Under the pieces are notes generated by a model, which was not told the DNA's origin, made no database searches, and was given only the letters and a program-made list of their open reading frames with translations. A DNA stretch of 64,000 bases from JALQTD01 sp965656785 (GTDB lineage: Bacteria; Bacteroidota; Bacteroidia; Flavobacteriales_D; Sanyastnellaceae). A program made the position numbers and the translations under genes. Positions 1 to 8,030 of the stretch are shown here, one piece after another. The stretch covers positions 60,340 to 124,339 of the forward strand of contig CBFHLY010000004.1 of NCBI GenBank assembly GCA_965656785.1. Direction: 5' to 3'. Position 1 is the first letter of the stretch. Each line of letters begins with the position of its first letter.

Positions 1-1764
1 GAGGGCATCGGTGAGCGGGTGGATGGCCGCGTGCCATTGGCGGATGTGATTCACCCCGAAACGGGCGAAGTCATCGTGGCCGAAGGCGAGGAAATCTCTC
101 CCTTCGCTGCCCAAGCCATTGAGGACGCGGGAATCGATGAATTGGAGGTGCGCTCCGTACTGACGTGCGAGTCCCAAGTGGGCGTCTGCATCAAGTGCTA
201 CGGCAAGAATTTGGCGAACGCGCGAACGGTTCAAGTGGGTGAGGCGGTCGGTGTCATCGCGGCGCAGTCCATCGGCGAGCCGGGTACACAGCTGACGCTC
301 CGGACGTTCCACGTTGGGGGTACGGCATCGAAGATTTCGGATGAGAACACCATGACGGTGAAATACGACGGGGTGGTTGAAATCGACGACCTGCGTTCGG
401 TCATTCGCGTTACGCCGGAGGGCGAGAAGGCGACCATCGTCGTTTCGCGTTCCGCGGAATTCAAGGTGGTGGACCCAACAACGGAGGTGGTGTTGTCCAC
501 GACGATCTTGCCTTACGGTTCCACGTTGATGAAGTTCCCGGGTGACCAAATCGCCAAGGGCGAGGCCATCTGCAAGTGGGACCCCTACAACAACGTCATC
601 GTCAACGAGGAGGCGGGAACGATCAAGTTTGAGCACATTGAGGAAGGCATGACCTTCCGTGAGGAGCTCGACGAACAAACCGGCTTCCGCGAAATCGTCA
701 TCACGGAGACCAAGGACAAGAAGAAGAACCCGGCCGTCCTCATCGTGAACAAGAAGGGCGAAGTACTGAAAACGTACTCGTTGCCGGTGGGAGCTCACCT
801 TTCCGCGAAGGAAGGAGACCCCGCAAAAGTCGGTGACATTCTTTGCAAGATTCCGCGTGTCGCCGGTAAGTCCGGTGACATCACCGGGGGTCTGCCGCGT
901 GTGACTGAGCTCTTCGAAGCTCGGAACCCGTCGAACCCCGCTGTGGTTTCAGAAGTGGACGGCATCGTGAGCTATGGCAAAATCAAGCGAGGAAACCGCG
1001 AAATCGTCGTCACGCCACGGATGGGGGACATCAAGAAGTACTTGGTGCCGCTCTCCAAGCACATCCTGGTGCAGGAAGGGGACTTCATCCGTGCGGGTAT
1101 GCCGCTCTCCGATGGTGCCATTACGCCGACCGACATTTTGGACATCATGGGGCCAACGGCGGTGCAAGAGTACATCGTGAACGAAATTCAGGACGTCTAC
1201 CGACTCCAAGGGGTGAAGATCAACGACAAGCACTTCGAGGTCATCGTCCGCCAAATGATGAAGAAGGTCGTCATCGACGATGCTGGAAACACGCGCTTCC
1301 TCGAGAAGCAACTCGTGGAGAAGGCGGACTTCATGAAGGAGAACGACCGGATGTTTGGCTTGGTGTTCGTCACCGATCCTGGCGACAGCGATCTGCGGGA
1401 GGGCAGCTTGGTTAGCGCGCGCATGATGCGCGACATCAACAGCTCACTGAAGCGCCGCGACCAAAAACTCGTTGAGTTCCACGATGCACGGCCGGCAACG
1501 GCTAGCCCATTGCTGCAAGGCATTACGCGGGCTTCATTGCAGACGAAGTCGTTCATCTCCGCCGCATCCTTCCAGGAAACGACGAAGGTGTTGAACGAAG
1601 CTGCAGTGAGCGCGAAGCAAGATCACCTCAATGGCCTGAAGGAGAACGTGATCGTGGGACACCTCATTCCTGCAGGAACGGGAACTCGAGTGTTCCTTGA
1701 TAACAAGGTGAAGTCCATCGAAGCACCGACGGAAGACCAATTCGTCGACGCGACGGAGGCCTGA
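1..1764 (+). CDS. rpoC: DNA-directed RNA polymerase subunit beta' (C-terminal part, 5' end outside window)
   Basis: The reading frame is open from the first base, so this is the last 587 codons of a gene that begins upstream. The product is the beta' subunit of RNA polymerase. Visible landmarks are three cysteines of the second zinc site (C-x6-C-x2-C around 'CESQVGVCIKC', nt 169-201), followed by the bridge-helix/trigger-loop region with 'AAQSIGEPGTQLTLRTFH' (nt 259-312), both diagnostic of RpoC. The rest is the long jaw and C-terminal region, ending in the conserved 'TRASLQTKSFISAASFQETT' block that packs near the active site. The fourth zinc cysteine lies outside the window. The stop is followed at once by a strong terminator, so this is the last gene of its operon (usually rplKAJL-rpoB-rpoC). 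Identity is certain. Confidence 0.99.
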   Translation, partial: EGIGERVDGRVPLADVIHPETGEVIVAEGEEISPFAAQAIEDAGIDELEVRSVLTCESQVGVCIKCYGKNLANARTVQVGEAVGVIAAQSIGEPGTQLTLRTFHVGGTASKISDENTMTVKYDGVVEIDDLRSVIRVTPEGEKATIVVSRSAEFKVVDPTTEVVLSTTILPYGSTLMKFPGDQIAKGEAICKWDPYNNVIVNEEAGTIKFEHIEEGMTFREELDEQTGFREIVITETKDKKKNPAVLIVNKKGEVLKTYSLPVGAHLSAKEGDPAKVGDILCKIPRVAGKSGDITGGLPRVTELFEARNPSNPAVVSEVDGIVSYGKIKRGNREIVVTPRMGDIKKYLVPLSKHILVQEGDFIRAGMPLSDGAITPTDILDIMGPTAVQEYIVNEIQDVYRLQGVKINDKHFEVIVRQMMKKVVIDDAGNTRFLEKQLVEKADFMKENDRMFGLVFVTDPGDSDLREGSLVSARMMRDINSSLKRRDQKLVEFHDARPATASPLLQGITRASLQTKSFISAASFQETTKVLNEAAVSAKQDHLNGLKENVIVGHLIPAGTGTRVFLDNKVKSIEAPTEDQFVDATEA

Positions 1765-1778
1765 GGCTTACCTCTTTG

Positions 1779-1816
1779 AAAAAAAAAGACCGGGCGATGA
1801 GCCCGGTCTTTTTTTT
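1779..1816. terminator. bidirectional Rho-independent terminator after rpoC
   Basis: A 14-base arm (A-run, GACCGGGC) and its complement (GCCCGGTC, T-run) flank a GATGA loop. Because the stem is flanked by A on one side and T on the other, it should end transcription from both rpoC (+) and the convergent gene at 1835-3328 (-). Confidence 0.93.
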
Positions 1817-1834
1817 ACCACCTACCGCCTCAAC

Positions 1835-3328
1835 TCAGTTGGACGTGTCGTGGTCGATGGCCCGCGCCGCCGCCGCCGCAATTTCGTCCTTGTCCATCGG
1901 CTTGGATGGCGGCGTGGAACCGCAGTAACCGAACAGGCATTTGTCCTTGATGATTTGGTCCACAAAGTCCGGCACCATGGCCTCCCAGCCTTCCTCGCCT
2001 TCGCGAATCCGCTGCAGTGCGGTCCGGCTGAAAATGTCGAGGATTTCCGGGTCGTAGTCCTCAAGGTCCACGATGCGCTTGTTGAAGAGCAGGTACTCGT
2101 ACAAGGGTTTGAGGCGCGGGTGGATGGGCGTCGTGGTCGATGTCCAAAGCGCTTCCGAAGATTCGTCCTTCCACGGATATAAGTAAATCTTCAGGTCGCG
2201 CGAAAACAAGATGCCGAAGGATTCGAGGATGCCTCCATTCAGGTCGCGGTAATACTTTTCGTTGAATACTTCAACGAGCGATCCCGCGCCGAGGATGAGG
2301 CCCATGCGCTTCTTCGTGTACCGAGAGAAGAACTCGATGAGCTTGTAGTACTTCTGGTAGTTGGAGATGAGCACGGTTTGACCAATGTTGCACAGAATGT
2401 CCGCCCGATCCAAGAAGTCCTGTTCGTCGATGTCGCCTTCGGATGACAAGTTGTTCAAGGTGATTTCGAAGAGCACCTGGAGGGACTGGGGATCCACCTT
2501 GCTTTCCTGCTTGAACTTGCGCAAGCCTTTGGCGATCATGTCGATGTTCACCTTCGTGACCGGTCGGAAGGAGCCGCGGATGGCCAAAATGTTTTTCTTG
2601 TATAGCACATCAGCCGCTTGCAAATTCCGCCCGTCCGGGCTGAAAATCACCGCGTCGGTCATTCCGTTCTTGACGAGTTGCAAGCTCAACAACCGGTTGT
2701 CCACGCCTTCAAAGTCTGGACCGTTCATTTGGATCATGTCGATTTCCACCTGATCCCGGTCCAACTCATCGTACAGCGATTGCAACAAATCCTTCGGACG
2801 CTTGTGCAAGAACAGCGACCCGTAGATCAAGTTCACCCCAAGGATGCCCACCGTTTGCTGCTGCAACAGGGCATCCTGCTCATGCAGCCGCGCGTGCAAG
2901 ATGACCTCACTCGGTTCGCGTTCCGGCGCCGTTTGAAACTTCAAACCGAACCACCCGTGACCTTGAATCGTCTTGTGGTAATTGATGGTCGCTACGGTAT
3001 TCGCAAAGGCAAAGAAGTGCTTCGTCGGATGGTCCTTGCGGTCAAGCCGCGTGGTCATCAAACGGTACTCGTGTTGCAGCATCTTCACCAAGCGGGCCTC
3101 GCAGACGTAACGGCCTTTCGCCTCCTTGCCGTAGATGGCGTCGGAGAAGTCTTTGTCATAGGCGGAGATGGCCTTGGCGATGGTACCCGAAGCCCCACCC
3201 GCGCGGAAGAAGTGCCGCACGACTTCTTGGCCGGCGCCGATTTCCGCGAACGTTCCGTAGAGGTCCTGGTTGAGGTTGATGCGAAGGGCCTTTTGTTTGG
3301 CCGAGAGGATGACGCGATTGGGGTCCAA
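1835..3328 (-). CDS. conserved protein of unknown function, about 500 aa
   Basis: A long soluble protein containing a very conserved block early on ('YGTFAEIGAGQEVVRHFFRA'). From memory, homologues occur in Bacteroidota and cyanobacteria and are sometimes mislabelled as TonB receptor or nicotinate-nucleotide adenylyltransferase; nothing in the sequence supports either label: no signal peptide, no beta-barrel, no nucleotidyltransferase HxGH motif. No function can be assigned. The frame has no ATG before the conserved block. A TTG at 3364 lies inside the promoter box at 3362-3369 and so is unlikely to be translated. I use the TTG at 3328, giving 497 aa starting just before the conserved region; an ACG at 3358 would fit the leaderless spacing seen elsewhere. 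It is convergent with rpoC and divergent from the MBL hydrolase gene. Confidence 0.85.
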   Translation of the reverse strand: MDPNRVILSAKQKALRINLNQDLYGTFAEIGAGQEVVRHFFRAGGASGTIAKAISAYDKDFSDAIYGKEAKGRYVCEARLVKMLQHEYRLMTTRLDRKDHPTKHFFAFANTVATINYHKTIQGHGWFGLKFQTAPEREPSEVILHARLHEQDALLQQQTVGILGVNLIYGSLFLHKRPKDLLQSLYDELDRDQVEIDMIQMNGPDFEGVDNRLLSLQLVKNGMTDAVIFSPDGRNLQAADVLYKKNILAIRGSFRPVTKVNIDMIAKGLRKFKQESKVDPQSLQVLFEITLNNLSSEGDIDEQDFLDRADILCNIGQTVLISNYQKYYKLIEFFSRYTKKRMGLILGAGSLVEVFNEKYYRDLNGGILESFGILFSRDLKIYLYPWKDESSEALWTSTTTPIHPRLKPLYEYLLFNKRIVDLEDYDPEILDIFSRTALQRIREGEEGWEAMVPDFVDQIIKDKCLFGYCGSTPPSKPMDKDEIAAAAARAIDHDTSN

Positions 3329-3361
3329 GGCGCGAGAATTCAGGGTTTCAACGTCCGTAGT

Positions 3362-3369
3362 CAAAGGTA
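3362..3369 (-). promoter_or_regulatory. -7 box TACCTTTG
   Basis: Perfect match to the Bacteroidota TAnnTTTG element, reading toward the gene at 1835-3328. It overlaps the TTG at 3364, arguing against that codon as start. Confidence 0.6.
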
Positions 3370-3410
3370 AAGGTACGCGCTTTCAGGCCAAATTTTCCTG
3401 CCCCCAAGCG

Positions 3411-3418
3411 TACCTTCG
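3411..3418 (+). promoter_or_regulatory. -7 box TACCTTCG, leaderless spacing
   Basis: TAnnTTYG box ending four bases before the ATG at 3423, with C just before the ATG. Predicts that transcription starts at the start codon. Confidence 0.6.
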
Positions 3419-3422
3419 TCCC

Positions 3423-4217
3423 ATGCGTGTTGAACTCACCTTTACGGGCACGGGCACCTCCCAAGGCGTTCCTGTCATCGGCTGCACGTGCGCCGTCTGT
3501 GCCTCATCCGACCCCCGCGACCAAAGGCTTCGGACCTCCGCAGTCGTTCGGGCGGGCGGGCGAACCAGCTCCATCGACGCGGGCCCTGATTTTCGCCAGC
3601 AGATGCTTCGCGAACAGGTGACGGACCTTGACGCGGTCGTGTTCACCCACGAGCACAAAGACCACGTCGCGGGCCTTGACGACGTCCGCGCCTACAACTT
3701 CATCCACCAACGCGACATGCCGGTCTACGCGACGGAAGCCGTGGAGCAGGCCCTTCGCCGCGAGTTCCACTACATTTTCGCCCCTGACGCATACCCCGGC
3801 ATTCCGCGCATCGCCATGCACCGCATCACCCAGGCTCCCTTCGAAATCGGCGACGCCCGCTGGTGGCCCTTGCCCGCCTTGCATGCGCGCATGCCCGTAA
3901 TGGGGTTCCGCATCGGCGGCCTCGCTTACATCACGGATGCAAATCACCTCGAGCCCTTGACTTGGGAACGGTTGCAGGGCGTCGATCTGTTGGTCATTAA
4001 TGCCTTGCGCAGGGCCCCGCACGTCAGCCACTTCAACTTGGAGGAGGCCCTCGAAATCGTAGAAAAAATCAAGCCGCGCGCAGCCTACCTCACGCATTTT
4101 TCCCACCAAATGGGCCTCACCGCCGACGTTGCAGCCGAATTGCCCAAGGGCGTATTTCCCGCAGTGGACGGCCTCTCGGTGACGAGCGACGGGCCGGAAC
4201 ACACGCCCACCTTATGA
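3423..4217 (+). CDS. MBL-fold metallohydrolase (PhnP-like)
   Basis: A 264-aa metallo-beta-lactamase-fold hydrolase of the PhnP/RNase Z-like branch. The N-terminus has the family signature 'FTGTGTSQGVPVIGC' with a following Cys pair (C-x-C-x2-C). The metal site 'THEHKDH' is near residue 76, an 'ITDANHL' Asp region follows, and 'LTHFSH' near residue 220 supplies the later His ligand. PhnP acts on cyclic phosphodiesters, but Bacteroidota homologues are mostly uncharacterised, so the substrate is open. The ATG at 3423 sits four bases after a promoter box and starts at the conserved N-terminus; an upstream in-frame extension is rejected. It heads an operon: its stop overlaps the next start as ATGA at 4214. 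Confidence 0.9.
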   Translation: MRVELTFTGTGTSQGVPVIGCTCAVCASSDPRDQRLRTSAVVRAGGRTSSIDAGPDFRQQMLREQVTDLDAVVFTHEHKDHVAGLDDVRAYNFIHQRDMPVYATEAVEQALRREFHYIFAPDAYPGIPRIAMHRITQAPFEIGDARWWPLPALHARMPVMGFRIGGLAYITDANHLEPLTWERLQGVDLLVINALRRAPHVSHFNLEEALEIVEKIKPRAAYLTHFSHQMGLTADVAAELPKGVFPAVDGLSVTSDGPEHTPTL

Positions 4218-5113
4218 AAACGCTGTTCTACTTGGTGCTTCGGCCACTGAGCCGGTTCCCGTATGCCCTGCTCTACGGAGCTTCCTTCATGATTTCGCTG
4301 GTGGTTATGCGCGGTTTGGGGTATCGGCGAAACGTCATTCAAGGAAACTTGAAGCGTTCTTTTCCAGAGCGTTCTGCGTCGGAATTGAAGGCGTTGGAGC
4401 GGGAGTTTGGTCGGCATTTTGGCGACTTGTTGGTGGAAGTCATCAAGCACTTCACGGTGAGCGAGGACGTGGTGTCCAAGAGGATGCAGTACGCAGGAAC
4501 GGAAGTGCTGGATGGGCTCCATGCTGCGGGGCGTCATGTGGTCATCGCCGGGGGACACCTCAACAACTGGGAACTGTATGCCGTAACCGCGGACCGTCCG
4601 CTTCGCCACCAAGTGACGGCGATTTACAAGCGGTTGTCGGATCCGCACATGGACCGCGTTATGCGGCAATCTCGGGAGCGGTTTGGCTTGAAAATGATTC
4701 CGACCATTGAAGCCAAATCCTGGGGCGCCGAGCGATTGAGGCCGGAAGCGGAGCCGAAGCAGGCGGTGGTGTTCGGGTTTGACCAGAGCCCGGCAGACCC
4801 CCAGAAATCGTGGTGGACGCCCTTTCTGAATCAGGAAACCGCTTGGTATTGGGGCTTGGAGCAGTTCGCTCGACAGCACGACATGCCGGTGGTTTTCGGC
4901 CACATCACGAAGGTCAGTCGCGGCCACTACGCGTGCCGCTACGAACTCGTGACCGAGGCCCCACGAAGCTTGCCCGAAGGCGACATCTTGCGGCGGTGCA
5001 TCGATTTGCTCGAGGCGGACATCGTTCAGGAACCCGCCCATTGGCTGTGGACCCACAAACGCTGGAAGCACCGACGTCCTGCCGACGCACCCCTCCACCC
5101 GCGAACGACATGA
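4214..5113 (+). CDS. lysophospholipid/lipid A acyltransferase (LpxL/HtrB family)
   Basis: A 299-aa membrane-associated acyltransferase. The N-terminus has a hydrophobic anchor (about residues 10-35), followed by a basic stretch with 'IQGNLKRSFP', typical of the family. The HX4E catalytic motif appears as 'HLNNWE' near residue 116. A 'FGFDQSP' block and a central region rich in basic residues also fit. Known relatives transfer a secondary acyl chain to Kdo2-lipid A precursors at the inner membrane; the exact acceptor here is inferred. Length matches LpxL (about 300 aa). The start overlaps the hydrolase stop (ATGA), and its stop overlaps the rarA start in the same way, so the three are translationally coupled. 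Confidence 0.88.
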   Translation: MKTLFYLVLRPLSRFPYALLYGASFMISLVVMRGLGYRRNVIQGNLKRSFPERSASELKALEREFGRHFGDLLVEVIKHFTVSEDVVSKRMQYAGTEVLDGLHAAGRHVVIAGGHLNNWELYAVTADRPLRHQVTAIYKRLSDPHMDRVMRQSRERFGLKMIPTIEAKSWGAERLRPEAEPKQAVVFGFDQSPADPQKSWWTPFLNQETAWYWGLEQFARQHDMPVVFGHITKVSRGHYACRYELVTEAPRSLPEGDILRRCIDLLEADIVQEPAHWLWTHKRWKHRRPADAPLHPRTT

Positions 5114-6393
5114 TGCACGACGAAACCACCCCCTTGGCGGAACGCATGCGTCCGCGAACATTCGAGGACTACGTGGGACAAGGTCACCTCGTCGGCGAAG
5201 ACGCCTTGTTGCGCCGCGCGCTCAAGCAGGGGAGCTTGCCGTCCATGATCTTGTGGGGGCCGCCCGGCGTCGGGAAAACCACGTTGGCCCGCATCCTCGC
5301 CGAGCAGTCGGGCCGTCCGTTCCATCAACTCAGTGCCATTCACAGCGGAGTGAAGGAAGTCCGCGAGGTCATTGCCAGCGTCGAGCGCGCGGGCCTCTTT
5401 GCGGGTCGAGCCATCTTGTTCATCGACGAGATCCACCGGTTTTCGAAGAGCCAACAGGACAGCTTGCTCGGAGCGGTGGAAAAAGGGCTGGTCACGCTCA
5501 TCGGTGCGACCACGGAGAATCCGTCGTTCGAGGTCATTCCAGCGTTGCGCAGCCGCTGCCAAGTGTACGTGTTGCAAGCCTTCGATGCCGAGGCGTTGAA
5601 GGCCTTGGTGCACCGGGCGATCGCCGGGGACGACTGGCTGCAAGCGAAGGAGGCCCGCGTCGAGGAGTGGGAGGCGTTGCTGCGGGCCTCCGGGGGGGAC
5701 GGCCGCCGCTTGTTGAACGTGTTGGAATTGGTGGTCGGCGGATTGGGCGCCACGCCTGCCGTGGTTACCAACGCAGCCGTCGAAGCCGTCATCCAAGCGA
5801 ATCCCGTTCAGTACGATAAGACAGGAGAAGCACATTATGACATCGTTTCGGCCTTCATCAAAAGCATCCGAGGGAGCGATCCGAACGCCGCCGTTTACTA
5901 CCTCGCTCGGATGATCGAAGGGGGAGAAGACGCCAAGTTCATCGCCCGTCGGCTCGTCATTTCCGCTTCAGAAGACATCGGGCTCGCGAATCCCACGGCG
6001 CTCGTCATGGCGAATGCGGCCTTCGAGGCGCTCGAGCGGATCGGCATGCCGGAGGGGCGGATTGTGTTGAGCCAGTGCGCGGTGTATTTGGCCTCGAGCC
6101 CGAAGAGCAATGCTTCGTACAAGGCGATTGGAAGTGCGCAGGCCTTGGTGCGCCAAACCGGAGACCTGCCCATCCCGATGGCCCTGCGCAACGCCCCCAC
6201 GTCGCTGATGAAGGAACTCGGTTACGGCGCTTCGTATGCCTACGATCACGACGCGGCCGGCGGTTTCAGCGGCCAGGAGCTCCTGCCGGAAGCCATCGCG
6301 GGAACCCGGTTGTTCGAGCCCGGGGACACCCCTCGGGAGGCCCAAATGCGCGCCGAATTGCGCCGACTTTGGAAGGAAAAATACGGTTACTGA
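5110..6393 (+). CDS. rarA: replication-associated recombination protein A (MgsA/RarA AAA ATPase)
   Basis: A 427-aa AAA+ ATPase of the RarA/MgsA/WRNIP1 family, which works at stalled replication forks. It starts with 'PLAERMRPRTFEDYVGQ', the usual opening of RarA and RuvB-like clamp-loader proteins. Walker A 'GPPGVGKTT' lies near residues 50-57, Walker B 'ILFIDEIHRF' near 106, sensor 1 'GATTENPSFE' near 135 and the Arg-finger 'LRSRC' near 149. The C-terminal tetramerisation region with 'AVYYLARMIEGGED' and 'GLANP' is present and full length. The start is the first ATG of 'ATGATG' overlapping the acyltransferase stop; the second ATG at 5113 is possible. The 3' end overlaps the convergent subtilase by 7 bp. 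Confidence 0.96.
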   Translation: MMHDETTPLAERMRPRTFEDYVGQGHLVGEDALLRRALKQGSLPSMILWGPPGVGKTTLARILAEQSGRPFHQLSAIHSGVKEVREVIASVERAGLFAGRAILFIDEIHRFSKSQQDSLLGAVEKGLVTLIGATTENPSFEVIPALRSRCQVYVLQAFDAEALKALVHRAIAGDDWLQAKEARVEEWEALLRASGGDGRRLLNVLELVVGGLGATPAVVTNAAVEAVIQANPVQYDKTGEAHYDIVSAFIKSIRGSDPNAAVYYLARMIEGGEDAKFIARRLVISASEDIGLANPTALVMANAAFEALERIGMPEGRIVLSQCAVYLASSPKSNASYKAIGSAQALVRQTGDLPIPMALRNAPTSLMKELGYGASYAYDHDAAGGFSGQELLPEAIAGTRLFEPGDTPREAQMRAELRRLWKEKYGY

Positions 6394-8030
6394 ACGATCA
6401 CCACGCCGCGCCCACGCTCGCCGACTTGCGGATCCACAATGAGCACATATCCTCCCGGCGCTGCGTTCACGTCGATCCATCCTGAAGCCCCGTCTTCCGT
6501 GGCCCAGAGGTAGGCGGTTTCGTCCGCAACGAGCCGGCCGTTGAGTGCGAACCACCTCACCCGAGCCATCCCCTCCGTCCCGCCGGACAGCGTGAAGCGC
6601 ACGCGGTCGGTCGCGGGGTTGGGAAACACCTCCACCGCAGAAGGGGCTTCGGTGACTTGTGGACGAAGCAAGGCGCGCGCGATGCCGAAGTCGGGAATGC
6701 CATACCCCATGCTGTCGTTCGGGGCGGTAGCGAGGTGAGCCGAAGTTCGGATGGCCCACTGCACATCGGCCGCAGTGGCATGGGGCGCCGATTCCCAAAG
6801 GCAAGCAGCCAAGCCGCACAGGATGGGGGAGGCGAACGATGTGCCGTTTCCGGTTTTCACCAACGTGTCGTGCGTGGGGTAAGCAGCGGCCACGCCCAAC
6901 GCCATGACTTCGGGCTTCACGCGCCCATCTGCCGAAGGACCGAACCCGCTGAACGACGCGTGCGTTCCGTTAGCATCCACGGCCCCCACGGCGAGGATGT
7001 CGTGCGCGTCGGCCGGGGTGGTGATGCGGTGCCACGCGCTGTTGCCGCTGTTTCCTGCACTCGTGACGCACAGGATGCCCTTGGATGCGGCGAGGGACAT
7101 GCCTTGGGCGATGTGGGTGGTTTGGCCATCCAAATCGTCCCACGAATGGTTCATCTCCGGGTCGTCGAACAGCGAATACCCGAGGCTGGTGTTCATCAAA
7201 TCCACCCCCAAGCTGTCCGCATGTTCCGCGGCCACCACCCAGTAGTCCTCCTCGATGAGGTACTCGCTGTACGCATCTTCCGTCCGGTACAGGACGTAGG
7301 TGGCGTCCGGAGCGGTGCCGATGAGGCTGTCCGGCCACCACGCCGCCATGGTTCCGAGGACGCTCGTGCCGTGGCGGTGGTGGGTGAACAATCCGCCCTG
7401 TGACCGCATGGCGTCGATGCCCTCCACGATGCGGCCTTCCGCGAACGCCCGATCGAAGACCGGCAAACGGTCCGCCGCATCGTACCCCGCGTCGAGCACC
7501 GCAATCCATTTGCCGGATCCGCGGTAGCCGAGCGCATGCAAGGCTTGACCGTTCAATTGGTTCAGCGCGACCCAGCCTTTACCGTATTCAGAAGGAGCGA
7601 CTTCGGGGCCTCGAGGTGCCGCAGCTTCAGGAGGACGCGCATCACCGGCCCAAACCGCCACGCTCCGCACCTCCGCAACGAAGGGCAGCGCCGACAAGGC
7701 CTCGGTGGATGCCGTGGAATCCGCGGCCCGGACCGTTACCGCGTTCAACCACTTGCTCTCAAGCACCACCTCGAATCCCGGCACGGCCTCGACCGCTTCC
7801 ACGTAGGCCGCAGCCACGGGCAAGTCCGTTTCATCCAGCGCAATCCCTTGCGCTGCCCGCCGTTCGAGCGAGCGGTTCGATAAAAAAGCCTCCGGTGCTT
7901 CCAACGAATGGACATACCCGGGCGCTTCGGTCTTTCCCGTGAAATGGACCCAATACCGCAGAGGAGCGGTCTGCGCCGTGGCCGACCACGCCCACGCACA
8001 AGCCACGACCCATGCTGCGCCCCGTTTCAT
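6387..8030 (-). CDS. secreted subtilisin-like serine protease (S8) with T9SS C-terminal domain
   Basis: A 547-aa exported protease. A signal peptide (residues 1-20, ending Ala-x-Ala-Gln) is followed by a propeptide-like region and an S8 domain: Asp in 'VLDAGYD' (about 184), His in 'HHRHGTSV' (about 222), oxyanion Asn in 'TSAGNSG' (about 315) and Ser in 'GTSFASP' (about 396), so the triad is complete. The last 85 residues have 'VEVFPNPATDRVRF' and a beta-sandwich pattern ending in short beta strands, a T9SS type A sorting signal, so it should reach the surface or medium. It is cotranscribed with the upstream YwqK-like gene; the start overlaps that stop as ATGA (8027-8030). No promoter box is visible right upstream. 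Confidence 0.93.
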   Translation of the reverse strand: MKRGAAWVVACAWAWSATAQTAPLRYWVHFTGKTEAPGYVHSLEAPEAFLSNRSLERRAAQGIALDETDLPVAAAYVEAVEAVPGFEVVLESKWLNAVTVRAADSTASTEALSALPFVAEVRSVAVWAGDARPPEAAAPRGPEVAPSEYGKGWVALNQLNGQALHALGYRGSGKWIAVLDAGYDAADRLPVFDRAFAEGRIVEGIDAMRSQGGLFTHHRHGTSVLGTMAAWWPDSLIGTAPDATYVLYRTEDAYSEYLIEEDYWVVAAEHADSLGVDLMNTSLGYSLFDDPEMNHSWDDLDGQTTHIAQGMSLAASKGILCVTSAGNSGNSAWHRITTPADAHDILAVGAVDANGTHASFSGFGPSADGRVKPEVMALGVAAAYPTHDTLVKTGNGTSFASPILCGLAACLWESAPHATAADVQWAIRTSAHLATAPNDSMGYGIPDFGIARALLRPQVTEAPSAVEVFPNPATDRVRFTLSGGTEGMARVRWFALNGRLVADETAYLWATEDGASGWIDVNAAPGGYVLIVDPQVGERGRGVVIVQ

